Shown piece by piece: positions 1-10,000 of a DNA stretch of 64,000 nucleotides; position 1 is the first letter of the stretch; the number at the start of each line of letters is the position of its first letter. The notes beneath the pieces were generated by a model. The model made no database searches, was not told where the DNA came from, and saw nothing but the letters and a program-made list of their open reading frames with translations. The stretch is from Candidatus Hemicellulosilyticus sp. P3 (lineage in GTDB: Bacteria; Bacteroidota; Bacteroidia; Bacteroidales; P3), in contig LPNH01000001.1 in NCBI GenBank assembly GCA_001543385.1, forward strand, positions 195,794 through 259,793, written 5' to 3'. The translations under genes were made by a program, and so were the position numbers.

Positions 1-261
1 GCAGAAAAAGCTCTTAATGATTTGGTGCTCTATCATGAGATTGTGGAACATCGTCGCAAGTTCTATCATGTTGGTTATGTGGATTACGACAAGGAGCTAC
101 CTGCCAATATTCAGATTGTACCAAGTGACGAACTGAAGTCTGCTTATGAGGCGGACTACAACGAGATGAAGGAAAGTTTCATTTATGGTGATGCACTTGA
201 TTTTACCGAGTTAATGAAAAAGTTGACAGAAATAGAAAGCCGTTTCCGCTCGATTAGTTGA
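1..261 (+). CDS. C-terminal end of an AbiEii-type nucleotidyltransferase toxin (partial)
   Basis: The reading frame is open from base 1, so only the last 86 codons are present and the start lies outside the window. The tail matches, from memory of the family, the C-terminal helices of AbiEii/AbiGii toxins: an aromatic-rich YHVGYVDYD stretch, then IVPSDELKSAYEADYNEM, then a closing FGD/FTELMKKLTEIE-like helix (in the family roughly a proline-serine loop followed by a short helix ending in E-x-x-I/F). AbiEii proteins are NTP-transferring toxins of abortive-infection type IV toxin-antitoxin pairs; the AbiEi antitoxin would lie further left. The next gene starts 24 bases downstream on the same strand, so it may be co-transcribed. 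Base composition is AT-rich like the rest of the island. The family assignment rests on a short tail and is moderate. Confidence 0.6.
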   Translation, partial: AEKALNDLVLYHEIVEHRRKFYHVGYVDYDKELPANIQIVPSDELKSAYEADYNEMKESFIYGDALDFTELMKKLTEIESRFRSIS

Positions 262-285
262 ACCTTCTAAGAAAAAATCACGAAA

Positions 286-1965
286 ATGTATATAACAAAA
301 ATTCGTATAAAAAATTTCAAACGTTTTTCTGATTGGTTTGAGTTGGAATTAACGCCAAACGTAAATATAATTGTAGGAGTTAATGAAATTGGTAAAAGCA
401 CAATTATTGAAGCAATAAATTTAGCTCTAACAGGCTTTTATCAAGGGAAATATGTGCGTAATGACATTAACCAATATCTGTTTAACAAAGTTGAAGTTAA
501 TAAATATTTGCTGTCAGTCAAAGAGGGGACTCCGATAGAGCCACCTTCTATTGAAATAGAAATATTTTTTGATGATTGTCCTTCAATGAAAGGAAATCAC
601 AACTCACAAACAGTAGAAGCTTCTGGGTTATACTATAAAATATGTTTTGACGAATCATATCAAACAGAGTATAATTCTTTGTTGGAGTTTCACGAAATGA
701 CGACATTACCTATAGAATATTATCATGTGGTTTGGCGTTCTTTTCATCGAGACGACATAACTGCCAGGAGTATTCCATATAAATCATCTTTCATCGATAC
801 GTCTACACAATATCAAACAGCATCAGATATGTACGTTTCTCATATTGTGCGTAATAAGTTAGATGAAAAAGACAAAATTAATATCACTCAGTCTTATAGG
901 AAAGCCCAGCAAACCTTTATGAGTGATGATGCTATTATTGGAATCAACAGTAAGCTAGCCGATCTTGCTCAAATTGATGGTCAAGACATTTCTCTTTCCG
1001 TTGACCTATCCTCAAAAAGAGCCTGGGAAGATTCTTTGACAGCATATATGAATGAGATTCCTTTTCATTTTATGGGAAAAGGAGAGCAGTGTATTGTTAA
1101 AACCAAATTGGCATTGATAAAAAAAACTAGCATACCCGAAGGCATTGTCTTACTTGAAGAACCAGAAAATCATCTTTCTTTTGGAAAGCTAAACGAATTA
1201 GTATATACTATAAATAACAGGATTGAAGGAAAGCAGCTATTGGTATCAACTCATAGTAGTTTTGTCTTAAACAAATTAGGATTGTCATCATTAATCCTTC
1301 TTTCTGAAGACAGCTATTGTAAGCTAACAGATTTATCGCTAGACACCACTTCATACTTTGAGAAATTAGCAGGCTATGATACTCTTAGATTGCTTCTCTG
1401 TAAGCATACTATAATGGTAGAAGGCGATTCTGACGAACTTGTTATTCAACGTGCTTACAAAGATAAATATGGAAAATTCCCAATAGAGGACGGCGTTGAC
1501 GTTTTATGTGTTAGGGGATTAGCTTTCCTCCGATTTTTAGAAATTGCCAAAAGACTGAATTTGTCTGTTGCTGTAGCAACGGATAATGACGGGGATGTTG
1601 AAGCAATTAAGAAGAAATATAAAGATTATCTTGGTTCCAATGCCGTTTCAAACATAAAAATATGCTTTGACGAATCTGTTGACACAAAAGAATCTCTAGG
1701 ATGCATTGACGAGTCAGAATCTTTGCCCGATAATTTCAATTATAATACTCTTGAGCCAAAGATGTTAAAAGCTAATAGCTTAGAGACTTTTATGCGGGTG
1801 TTTGGAGAGGAATATAACACACCAACAAAGTTATTACGACATCTTCATTCACAAAAAGGAGAATCGGCCTTGGCTTTGCTGAAAACAACAGAGTCAATTT
1901 CTTATCCTCAATACATTTTAGATGCGATAAGCCATGTGGGTCAACCAATATCTAATGACAAATGA
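286..1965 (+). CDS. GajA-like OLD-family ATPase with TOPRIM nuclease domain
   Basis: A 559-residue protein with an N-terminal ABC-type ATPase domain and a C-terminal TOPRIM domain, the layout of class 2 OLD nucleases and Gabija GajA. Visible motifs are the Walker A GVNEIGKST (31-39), a signature-like GKGEQ (264-268), the Walker B IVLLEEPENH (287-296), the switch histidine in STHSS (about 323), then the TOPRIM acidic residues in VEGDSDE (378-384) and TDNDGD (432-437). The family uses the ATPase as a dimerising sensor and the TOPRIM metal site to nick or cut DNA. The stop overlaps the start of the next helicase gene by four bases (ATGA), indicating translational coupling and supporting a GajA-GajB pair. 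Very AT-rich compared with the core genome. An alternative is another OLD-helicase defence pair outside the original Gabija definition. Confidence 0.82.
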   Translation: MYITKIRIKNFKRFSDWFELELTPNVNIIVGVNEIGKSTIIEAINLALTGFYQGKYVRNDINQYLFNKVEVNKYLLSVKEGTPIEPPSIEIEIFFDDCPSMKGNHNSQTVEASGLYYKICFDESYQTEYNSLLEFHEMTTLPIEYYHVVWRSFHRDDITARSIPYKSSFIDTSTQYQTASDMYVSHIVRNKLDEKDKINITQSYRKAQQTFMSDDAIIGINSKLADLAQIDGQDISLSVDLSSKRAWEDSLTAYMNEIPFHFMGKGEQCIVKTKLALIKKTSIPEGIVLLEEPENHLSFGKLNELVYTINNRIEGKQLLVSTHSSFVLNKLGLSSLILLSEDSYCKLTDLSLDTTSYFEKLAGYDTLRLLLCKHTIMVEGDSDELVIQRAYKDKYGKFPIEDGVDVLCVRGLAFLRFLEIAKRLNLSVAVATDNDGDVEAIKKKYKDYLGSNAVSNIKICFDESVDTKESLGCIDESESLPDNFNYNTLEPKMLKANSLETFMRVFGEEYNTPTKLLRHLHSQKGESALALLKTTESISYPQYILDAISHVGQPISNDK

Positions 1966-3035
1966 GTAAACTGATTATAGCAGCTGCTGGTTCTGGAAAA
2001 ACCGAGACGCTGGTAAATATGGCTCTACACGAACAACGACCTGTTTTGATAACAACCTATACAGATAACAATGTGGAAGAGATTAAAAGTAGGTTTTATC
2101 AAAAAATAGGTTGCATTCCGCCGAATATTACGATTTTACCATGGTATACTTTTATGCTGTCTCATGGAGTAAAACCATACCAAGATTTGAAACATAAGGA
2201 CGACATAAAAGGTGTATGTTTGACTGGTGGTACATCTACGAAATATATTAGTAAAGGCAGCAATGAATATTATTTTTCAAGTGATGGTTCAATTTATGCA
2301 GATAAGATTGCACAATTTTTAATTTGGTTAAATGATATTACGCAAGGGCATGTTATAGAAAACTTAAAAGCACTTTTCCCCATAATATATATAGATGAAG
2401 TACAAGATTTATCTGGATATGATCAAGAATTAATAAAGGCTTTTGTAGATGCCAGTATTGACGTTACATGCGTCGGTGATCCAAGACAAGGTGTGTTTAT
2501 TACTTCGAAGGGTAATAAAAACAAGAAATTTGTTAGAAGCCAAATGATTGATTTCTTTAATTCTAAACTGCCACAAATAGAAATAGATAAAGATTCTTTA
2601 AATACTAATTATCGATGCTCGGCAGATATATGTGCGTTGTCTGATACTATTTTCCCAAACATGTCACATGTTGTTTCTGGAAATAACGAACAGTCTAAGA
2701 GGGTCGGTTGCTATTTTGTCAGGCAACAAGATGTGGATGAATATCAGGAGGAATGTAAAGCCATGCAGTTAAGATATAGTATTAAATCAAGAGTGAATAA
2801 TAACTATCCAACTAATAACTTTGGACTGGTGAAAGGAAAATCATTTGATCACGTACTAATATACCCGACTGAAAAGATGTTAGACTTTCTTCTTAACGGA
2901 ACGGTAATAGAAAATCCTGAGATTAAGGCAAAATTATATGTCGCGATAACAAGAGCGCGTTATAGTGTCGGGATTGTATATGATTACCCTGAAGATTATA
3001 AACACAAATTGAATTTAATAAGAACATATAAATGA
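1962..3035 (+). CDS. GajB-like compact UvrD/Rep-family helicase
   Basis: A 357-residue superfamily 1 helicase. Motifs appear in order: Walker A AAAGSGKT (7-14), motif Ia TTYTDNN (31-37), Walker B DEVQD (145-149), motif III GDPRQ (172-176), motif IV NYRCS (216-220) and motif VI VAITRAR (327-333). The core is complete, but the protein is much shorter than PcrA/UvrD (about 700 residues) and also shorter than the GajB I recall at roughly 490 residues, so the accessory 1B/2B insertions appear reduced. In Gabija, GajB is thought to sense DNA ends and to activate or supply substrate to GajA. Starts in a four-base overlap with the upstream nuclease gene and has no other partner downstream on this strand. 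Convergent with the DprA-like gene. Confidence 0.8.
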   Translation: MSKLIIAAAGSGKTETLVNMALHEQRPVLITTYTDNNVEEIKSRFYQKIGCIPPNITILPWYTFMLSHGVKPYQDLKHKDDIKGVCLTGGTSTKYISKGSNEYYFSSDGSIYADKIAQFLIWLNDITQGHVIENLKALFPIIYIDEVQDLSGYDQELIKAFVDASIDVTCVGDPRQGVFITSKGNKNKKFVRSQMIDFFNSKLPQIEIDKDSLNTNYRCSADICALSDTIFPNMSHVVSGNNEQSKRVGCYFVRQQDVDEYQEECKAMQLRYSIKSRVNNNYPTNNFGLVKGKSFDHVLIYPTEKMLDFLLNGTVIENPEIKAKLYVAITRARYSVGIVYDYPEDYKHKLNLIRTYK

Positions 3036-3076
3036 GTCGTTTTCCGCCCGAAATGGTATTCATATCATTAAGACTT

Positions 3077-3211
3077 CTACTTCGTCACAATATCATATAG
3101 TGACTTGTAGTCCTTGGCAACATCGTAAATGTGTCCTTTATCGCTGATGACTTTTAAATGGCGGTAATTGCTTCTTTCAAACGCATAGTTTATCTGAGTA
3201 AACAAACTGTT
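3077..3211 (-). other. Open 44-codon segment in frame downstream of the DprA-like gene
   Basis: Reading leftward from the DprA-like stop (TGA at 3230-3232), the same frame passes five codons, a second TGA (3212-3214), and then 44 open codons ending in TAG at 3077-3079. The translated stretch looks protein-like, with a balanced composition and a DKGHIYDVAKDYKSLYDIV ending, rather than random intergenic sequence. It has no start codon. It may be the decayed end of a longer ancestral gene or the tail of a neighbouring gene left after deletion. I do not recognise a family. Confidence 0.3.
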
Positions 3212-3229
3212 TCACATTTGGTATCTGTG

Positions 3230-3712
3230 TCATAAATTGTAAGGGGGAATATCAGAGAGCGAAATAGAGTGTAATTTGTTGCTGAAGTTTTCTTGAAGTG
3301 GAGCAAGACTACTACCTTCATTAGCACCTACCATATTAATCTTATCGACTAATTCACATATATAATGATTACGAGCATAGGCTGTGGTGCGTGATTGGCG
3401 CGATGCAGGGGTTGTCGAGATAATTAGCAGACGACCATTGTCGAGGAGTGGTTGCAGTTCGTCGGGTACTCGTTTGTACATCTGGCGAGCAAGAACTATG
3501 ATGATGGGACATGTACCTTTTATCAGGAAATGGAGAACTCGTTGTTCCAAATGGGATGAGAAACCGCTTACAATGCACTCGTTGCCCCGGCTCGCTTGCT
3601 GCGCCCAGTCATAGCAACGTAGCACCATGTCCGTCGGAATGGTGTTAGAAGCCAAGAATGCCGTCTTGGACTGGTTGAGCAAATCGCAGTTGCCGAGATA
3701 TTCAATTGTCAT
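3230..3712 (-). CDS. DprA/Smf-like Rossmann-fold protein (SLOG superfamily)
   Basis: A 160-residue protein resembling the Rossmann core of DprA/Smf: an N-terminal YLGNCDLL strand, a central IVSGFSSHLEQRVLHFLI segment in the place of the DprA SGGARGID loop and following helix, then PIIIVLARQMYKRVPDELQPLL and a GRLLIIST strand matching the DprA layout through its last strand. DprA proteins bind single-stranded DNA; related SLOG proteins in defence loci are thought to bind nucleotide-derived ligands. It lacks the DprA winged-helix tail. Its ATG shares one base with the methyltransferase stop (TAATG), so it is the translationally coupled last gene of the helicase-methyltransferase operon. Its role there is unknown to me; regulatory or DNA-loading functions are guesses. 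Confidence 0.65.
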   Translation of the reverse strand: MTIEYLGNCDLLNQSKTAFLASNTIPTDMVLRCYDWAQQASRGNECIVSGFSSHLEQRVLHFLIKGTCPIIIVLARQMYKRVPDELQPLLDNGRLLIISTTPASRQSRTTAYARNHYICELVDKINMVGANEGSSLAPLQENFSNKLHSISLSDIPPYNL

Positions 3713-6700
3713 TATTCGTTATTGTCTAATTCATCGCCCATGCGATATTTAATGTCGTAGTTGATGATGAAGTCGAGTTCCTCTTCCGTGAATCCGTAGT
3801 GCTTGGCGAGGACTTTGTCAATTTCGTCAATATATTTTTTTGAAAGTTTTGGGTAATACTCATCATATACAACATTACGACCAGTTGTCTTATATGTTGT
3901 GTTTTTTGTGTATTTAGTGTCCTCATAATTAGCAAAAAGTTTTTTGCCCACATTTGAAAGGACTACGTCTGATGCAGCTGATTTGGGTATTGGGAACGTG
4001 TCAATGAACGACTTGGTTAAATTTCTGCAATCAGTATATCCAATATAGTTCCAATAGAAAAGGGACGATGATAGTATAGAGCCTACACAAGCATTATTAT
4101 ACTCGCTTGAAATAGAAATGCTCTTTTCTGCTTTAACATCTTCCAGAACACCATCGATGTATGTTATACTCTTTTGTATTTTCATCAAAAGGAAATATCC
4201 TCCTCCAGCTGCACGATAATACACATTATTATCTTTAGGGGCAAAACCATAGGTATAAGCGATGGCAAACTTATTTTTAAGGATTTTATCGTTTATTGAG
4301 CACTCCAACTTATCAGAAAACTTTGGGATTGTAAAATTATCCACAAAATGTGCGACATCAACAAAACGCAATTGTTGGAATAACAGATTCCTATGTTCGG
4401 AATACCATCGGTTGTATTTTGTGCCGAATATACGAGGTGTAACATTCCCGTTCATTCTTGAAGCAATGAAAATTGTAGCTCGCAAATGTTCAATCATTTC
4501 GAATAATTTGCCGGGTCTATCATCAAAATTGGCGAAAAGGAGAAAATTTGCTTTTTCTTTCAACAATTTTATAACAGTATCCATCCTTTTTGAACATGTT
4601 ATGGCTACAGGAATAATAAAACTAAATTTCCCTTTTTCATTACCTATTTGTAGCCCACGCTCAATACAATTGCCGTAGAGATTTCCACATGTTTTAGATT
4701 CCAAGTGTGCTAGACTATATGTAACATTATTATTCGAATGCTCGACATAAGGAGGATTGCCAATAATTACGTCAAAACCACCATTTCCGTAAATGATTTC
4801 ATAGAATTCGGCGAGCCAGTGGAAAGGCTGATGTGATTTCTTCCACTTATCATAGTCCATACCTGCGTTGGTGGCAGCATGAAGATTTTGGTTGAGTAGT
4901 TCATTTAGTTTGGCAAGACGTTCTTTTAGTTGCGCCTTAGCATTCTTGAATGTCTCTAAATCGGCGTTCTGCTCCAGCTGTACCTTGCGGAATGTGTCGT
5001 AGGCAGTAGAAACAATATCAATCTCATCATAGACTTTACTCTCAAACTCCTGACGGGCAAACATATCCATATATTTCACGCCCAACTCCAACTCCTTCTC
5101 TGTTGCATAGCCCACGAGGGTGTTACCGCAACGAATATTGAAGTCTATATCAGGCAGAGGATCGAGCCCAAGATTCGGGTCACGTGGATTGACATCTACC
5201 ACCGCCACCATCTTCAAGAACAGGCGTAACTTGGCTATTTCCGTTGCCTCTACCATGATATCTACGCCATAGAGATTACGCAGGATGATGCTCTTGTAGA
5301 TGAAGTAGCGGATGTTGGAGCGATATTTTACGTTCAACTCATGCAATTCGTTCTCAAACAGTTTGGGATTGGCGGCATTCCACTCTTGCATACGAGTGAT
5401 ACATATTTCGTAGAGTGGCTCCAGAATATTGAGGGCTGCAAAAAGGAATGCGCCAGAGCCACAAGTGGGGTCAAGGATGCTAACATGTTGCAAAGCAGCA
5501 TAGAAGTGTTTTACAAACAGGTGGTCGTCGGTGTCTTGGAGATAGTCGTAAACGAACTGCCGAATGTTGAGATTACAGGTAATGAAGTCGTTCACTTCAA
5601 TTATCTCACCGTTCAGTATCTTTGCCTTGATGCTTTCGTAGCGCTGCAAACGTTCCACAGTCTCGCGCCAAATCTCCGTAGGCAGTGCCCAAGGTTCTGG
5701 TGTGCGTTCGTTCCAACGACTACGACGCACCAACAGGTTGGGTCTTGTGGTGTCGATACCTTCAGCAATATAGTCAGGAATTGGCTCTTCGTGTCCATGC
5801 TTGACGGCATCATAGATATAGCGGTCGCCACTTTCTTGTAGATATTTCCATACGCTGCCATTCGGTTTGAAAGCATTCTCGGTCGTCTTCTTGGTGGCAT
5901 CCAGCAAGAAGGGTACGATAGTATTGCGTCCGATATACTCAGTGATGTCTTCTTTCGTGTAATAGGCTCCCATCTGTGCACGGTCGTTGATGTACTGTTC
6001 AAAGATATAGCCTAACACATCAGGGTTGATGTCACGCCCCGTTGCCGTGAGTCGGTCATCAAGATGCCATCGCCAATTGTCGAAGAAAGTAAATAGACTT
6101 TCAAAAGCTTCATCAGCAATGTCTATGTTGGGGTACTGCTTTTCTAGTTCATGCTCGTCGAACATACCACCATTCAGATATGGTATTCGTCCATACTTCT
6201 GTTGGAAATCACGCTCATGGCGAGGTGAGTTAAGCCCATTATGGAACAGCGAACGGAGGAAACCTTTGTAAAAAGAGTCGTAGAAACGGTCTTCCCCCTT
6301 TTCACGCTTTACCCACGAAAGTTTCTCCCGGAGATAGTTTTCGTTCATATCGAGGAAGCCCTTCTTCTGAATGAAATAGCAGAACATAAGGCGGTTGAGC
6401 ATAACCGAAGTGTACCATTGCTTGTTCTGATTCTTCTTCGGTTCGATATCATCATCCATGCCGGAAATGAAATTGACGAAGCGAGTGTGCTCCTTACGAA
6501 AACCTGTGTAAAAGTCCTTCGTTATCTTCTCGGAATTTACGATGAATGTTCCCTGCACACGCTCCTTTACATCCATGATGGTGGTGTGGTCATCCAAATC
6601 GAAAGACAGGCCATCCATCTTTTCATAGAGAAAACTTGCAGCCTCTGCATTATCGTATTCCACCAACACCAAGTCACGCTTTTCAACCTTGTTTACTGGA

Positions 6701-7005
6701 GCTACCCATAGATGGTGCTGACTGTTCTGCAGGAAATAGATACAGATATAGTCATTGGCTTGTCGGCGAAGACGAGTGTCGATTTTCTTTGCCAGACTGC
6801 TCGTCGGAATCTCTCGTACTTGACATGTCAATATCTGAAACCCGCTTCGCTGAGCAATCTGTTCAAAACGATAGGTGGATTCATCTACTATGATGTCAAA
6901 CGTGGTTTGCCCCTGTGGATTATTCCACATCATCTCACGGATAAACAACGTACGGAAGTCGCTGTCTGCAATATATTGGTTGAATGTTCTGCGATTGATA
7001 TTCAT
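3712..7005 (-). CDS. Eco57I-type DNA adenine methyltransferase with C-terminal target-recognition domain
   Basis: A 1097-residue class I SAM-dependent DNA methyltransferase. Motifs are a GAYYT element (about 346-350) ahead of the catalytic domain, SAM-binding motif I DPTCGSGAFL (512-521) and the N6-adenine catalytic motif IV NPPY (750-753). Residues from about 755 to 1060 form the TaqI-like specificity region. The first 340 residues resemble the extended N-terminus of large restriction-associated Eco57I-domain proteins, but I see no clear PD-(D/E)xK motif. It lies 15 bases downstream of the PLD-SNF2 helicase gene and overlaps the DprA-like gene by one base, forming an operon. Family logic suggests it marks self DNA while the helicase/PLD protein acts on unmarked DNA. 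DNA encoding the specificity region (about 3840-4740) is roughly 30% GC against 48-60% in the lines sampled upstream, suggesting mosaic origin. Confidence 0.88.
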   Translation of the reverse strand: MNINRRTFNQYIADSDFRTLFIREMMWNNPQGQTTFDIIVDESTYRFEQIAQRSGFQILTCQVREIPTSSLAKKIDTRLRRQANDYICIYFLQNSQHHLWVAPVNKVEKRDLVLVEYDNAEAASFLYEKMDGLSFDLDDHTTIMDVKERVQGTFIVNSEKITKDFYTGFRKEHTRFVNFISGMDDDIEPKKNQNKQWYTSVMLNRLMFCYFIQKKGFLDMNENYLREKLSWVKREKGEDRFYDSFYKGFLRSLFHNGLNSPRHERDFQQKYGRIPYLNGGMFDEHELEKQYPNIDIADEAFESLFTFFDNWRWHLDDRLTATGRDINPDVLGYIFEQYINDRAQMGAYYTKEDITEYIGRNTIVPFLLDATKKTTENAFKPNGSVWKYLQESGDRYIYDAVKHGHEEPIPDYIAEGIDTTRPNLLVRRSRWNERTPEPWALPTEIWRETVERLQRYESIKAKILNGEIIEVNDFITCNLNIRQFVYDYLQDTDDHLFVKHFYAALQHVSILDPTCGSGAFLFAALNILEPLYEICITRMQEWNAANPKLFENELHELNVKYRSNIRYFIYKSIILRNLYGVDIMVEATEIAKLRLFLKMVAVVDVNPRDPNLGLDPLPDIDFNIRCGNTLVGYATEKELELGVKYMDMFARQEFESKVYDEIDIVSTAYDTFRKVQLEQNADLETFKNAKAQLKERLAKLNELLNQNLHAATNAGMDYDKWKKSHQPFHWLAEFYEIIYGNGGFDVIIGNPPYVEHSNNNVTYSLAHLESKTCGNLYGNCIERGLQIGNEKGKFSFIIPVAITCSKRMDTVIKLLKEKANFLLFANFDDRPGKLFEMIEHLRATIFIASRMNGNVTPRIFGTKYNRWYSEHRNLLFQQLRFVDVAHFVDNFTIPKFSDKLECSINDKILKNKFAIAYTYGFAPKDNNVYYRAAGGGYFLLMKIQKSITYIDGVLEDVKAEKSISISSEYNNACVGSILSSSLFYWNYIGYTDCRNLTKSFIDTFPIPKSAASDVVLSNVGKKLFANYEDTKYTKNTTYKTTGRNVVYDEYYPKLSKKYIDEIDKVLAKHYGFTEEELDFIINYDIKYRMGDELDNNE

Positions 7006-7020
7006 AGCGCAAGTAATCTT

Positions 7021-10000
7021 TTATAGGTATTTTAATCCCATTGAACAAATGATAGTCGGGTCTTTATGTTTGTTGCGGTATTCATCGACTCGGCAAAGTG
7101 TACCGTTCTTGTGCATCTCCAACACTGATTCCACTGTGTCATCATTGGTACTGGTACGGAGCATACGACCAAGAATGAACTTGGTGCTTTCAAGTAACTG
7201 ATAGTTATAGATATCGTCGATGGCCAATTTGAGGAGTTGTCGCTTCTCTTCAGAAAAGAAAAGCGTAGGTGGTTGTTTGTAATAATGTTCTAAGAGGTCG
7301 ATGATGCGGTAGCGTGTAGAGAAACGGTTGCCCAGGATGCCGCTAACACTGGTGGTTTCCTGTTTTATGTTCTCAACCGCACTCTTCACGAGGTCGAAAT
7401 GATTGTCAAGTGGTTCTTCCACCTTCGTATCTGCCGTACAAGCCATCGCCTGGAGGATTTTCTTTTGCGATTGGCTGATGATTTCACCTTTAGAGTTGTA
7501 CCACGAAAGCACATCGTAGTCGTTGTGGGTCTTGACATAGGTAATCACGCCATCCTCAATAGGTGAAGCAGCACGCTTGGTTGAATAGATAACATCGCTT
7601 AATGCTGGAATAATCTGCTTTAGTTTCGGATTAGCATCCGTTGCATTCTTCCAAATCTGATATGCTTGTGAAGCAAGGTCAACATCGCTGTCATCTTCAT
7701 CATCGTCCAATGAACCACTCTTCTCGTTATACATATCTCGTAGGTTGGTCTCGTTGCCCTCGAAGAATTTCTCATCGCTACCAACGATGTTTGCATTCTC
7801 GTTGATGCGGTCGTTGAGTCGCTTACGCAGACGGATAATCTTTTCCACCCCCTCAGCAGGAAAGAATGAGTAGCAGAAGATCTTTTCTGAACTCTGGTCA
7901 ATACGATCCACACGACCAGCACGTTGAATTAGTCGTATAATTGCCCAAGGTAGGTCGTAATTAACAATGACATGGGCATCCTGCAAATTCTGTCCTTCAG
8001 AGAGAACGTCTGTAGCCACGAGAATGCGGGTCTCGTTTTCCTTTGCAATATTTGCTTTGTTGCTGACAGGTGAGAAGTGTTCAACGATAGTAGTAGGATT
8101 GGCGCTACCACCCGTGGCACGGTCGATATGTTTGAAACCACGTTTACGCAACTGACGATAGATATAATTGGCTGTATCGCTATACTGGGTAAATATCAAC
8201 ACTTTATCATCCTTGTGCGTCTTCTTCAGTAGTTCTTCTAAACAATTGAGTTTCTGATCGGTCTGAGGATTCCACTTATCGCATAGCAAGATCATCGAGA
8301 TTATCTTCTCACAGTCTTGACGAAGATGCTGTTTGAGCGTACGTTTGAAATAGGACGGATTAATCCAAGAAACATTGTTTTTCACCGTCAACGTATTGTA
8401 ATAATCCTTGGCCTTCTCCATGTACACATTCATGTTAGTGGGAATATCTATCAGCCCATCGCCAGCCTTGCGGTCCTCCTCATCGTCATCATGAGAGAAG
8501 ATGTCGTTGATGTCAGCATCATCAAGGTATTCTTCTGGTAAAGCATTCTCGTCACCGATGGGGAGTGGCAGTTTGTTCTCGATGGCATAAATGAATACCG
8601 CATTTCTAAGAATGTGGCGATAAAGAGTCAATAGGAATGAGAACCCGCTACTGTCAATACGCTTAAAGAAAGTGCTCTTGCAGAAGCCCATCATGCGCTG
8701 ACCGGCACGAGAAAGATTTTCAAGCAATTGTTTATCATCGGTAGAGGCATCAGCGGTCTTACCCTTGTCTTCATATTGGGAAAGTCCATAGCGAGGTAAA
8801 CGCAGTTCTTCCATCATGGCAATCATGTCACTGCTATAGAGACGACTATATTGGTCGCCCTCTACAGTGTCAAACTTAATAGCTTTGGGGATTCGGTCTG
8901 GGAAATACGACCTGTGTCCATCTCGGAACTCCAGATACTTGCGTCCGTTCTCTGGGTCTGTCTTGGCATAGTTCTCCTTGATGAACGTGCGAGTGCGGCG
9001 CACAAGGAATAGTTTCGTCAGCTCCTGCCAGTCGTCGAGTTTGTCACTGCGTTCAAAAGCCTTGATACTGCGTATGAATACTTCGCTATGTTTCTGCAGG
9101 AAAGCGCGGTCGCCACCTAACGAGCGTATGTATTCTTCAGGACGGATGCCGAGGTCATCATCCTCGCTTATAAAAAGTTTTAACTGGCTGGCAAGGTCAG
9201 AGAAATCCTTGTTGTATGGTGTAGCTGTCAAGAGCAGTACCTTGCTGTCCTGTCGTTCAATGAGCGCCTTGATGTTGCGATAGCGAACACCGTTCTCGTT
9301 ACGCAAGTTGTGGCTCTCATCTACTATAATCAAGCGATAATAGCGAGCGTTATCAATGTCTATAGGCTTAGCCATCGACATAATGTCGGCCTTCAAGTCA
9401 TAGCGACGACGGTACTTATCCCACATATCCTGAAGGTTTGCAGGACATATTATCAATGTACTGCTGGCAAAAGTCATCTCATAAATCTTGGCTATAGCAC
9501 AGGCAGTAATAGTCTTGCCCAAACCTACCACGTCACCTATCATGGCTCCACCTCTTTTTTCACTGTTCAAATGGCGAGCCGCAATCTTAACAGCTGTCTG
9601 CTGGAAATCAAAAAGATCATTTTGAAACTCGGGCGGCAGGGTAAACTCTTTGATGCCACTTCGAGTATCAGCACTCAGATGGTAAGCTGTTTTCAGGTAA
9701 ATATAGTAAGGAGGTATTATTTCTTCGCCAGCCCAACTGTTGTCGATGGCTTCTATCAATTCCTTTGTAATGTCAATACAGAAGCGGTCATTCCATCGGT
9801 CGTCGAACCAAGCAGCAAGTTTCTGTGCACTATCACTGTCGCCAAACTCTGCATTTAATTCCCCCTGCTTGGTAAGCCCTGCATAGGTGAGGTTACTGCT
9901 TCCCATAATAGCTTGAATGGGATTGAATGTGTCATCTGGGCGATGTGCCAGATAAAGTTTGGCATGAAGGGGCTCTGCAACATAGAGCTTTACACACACC

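Noticed and set aside
3077-3232. TGA read-through (recoding) extending the DprA-like protein
   Set aside because: Several confident genes here end at TGA (for example the GajA-like gene and rfbA), and two consecutive in-frame TGA codons without a selenocysteine context make recoding unlikely.
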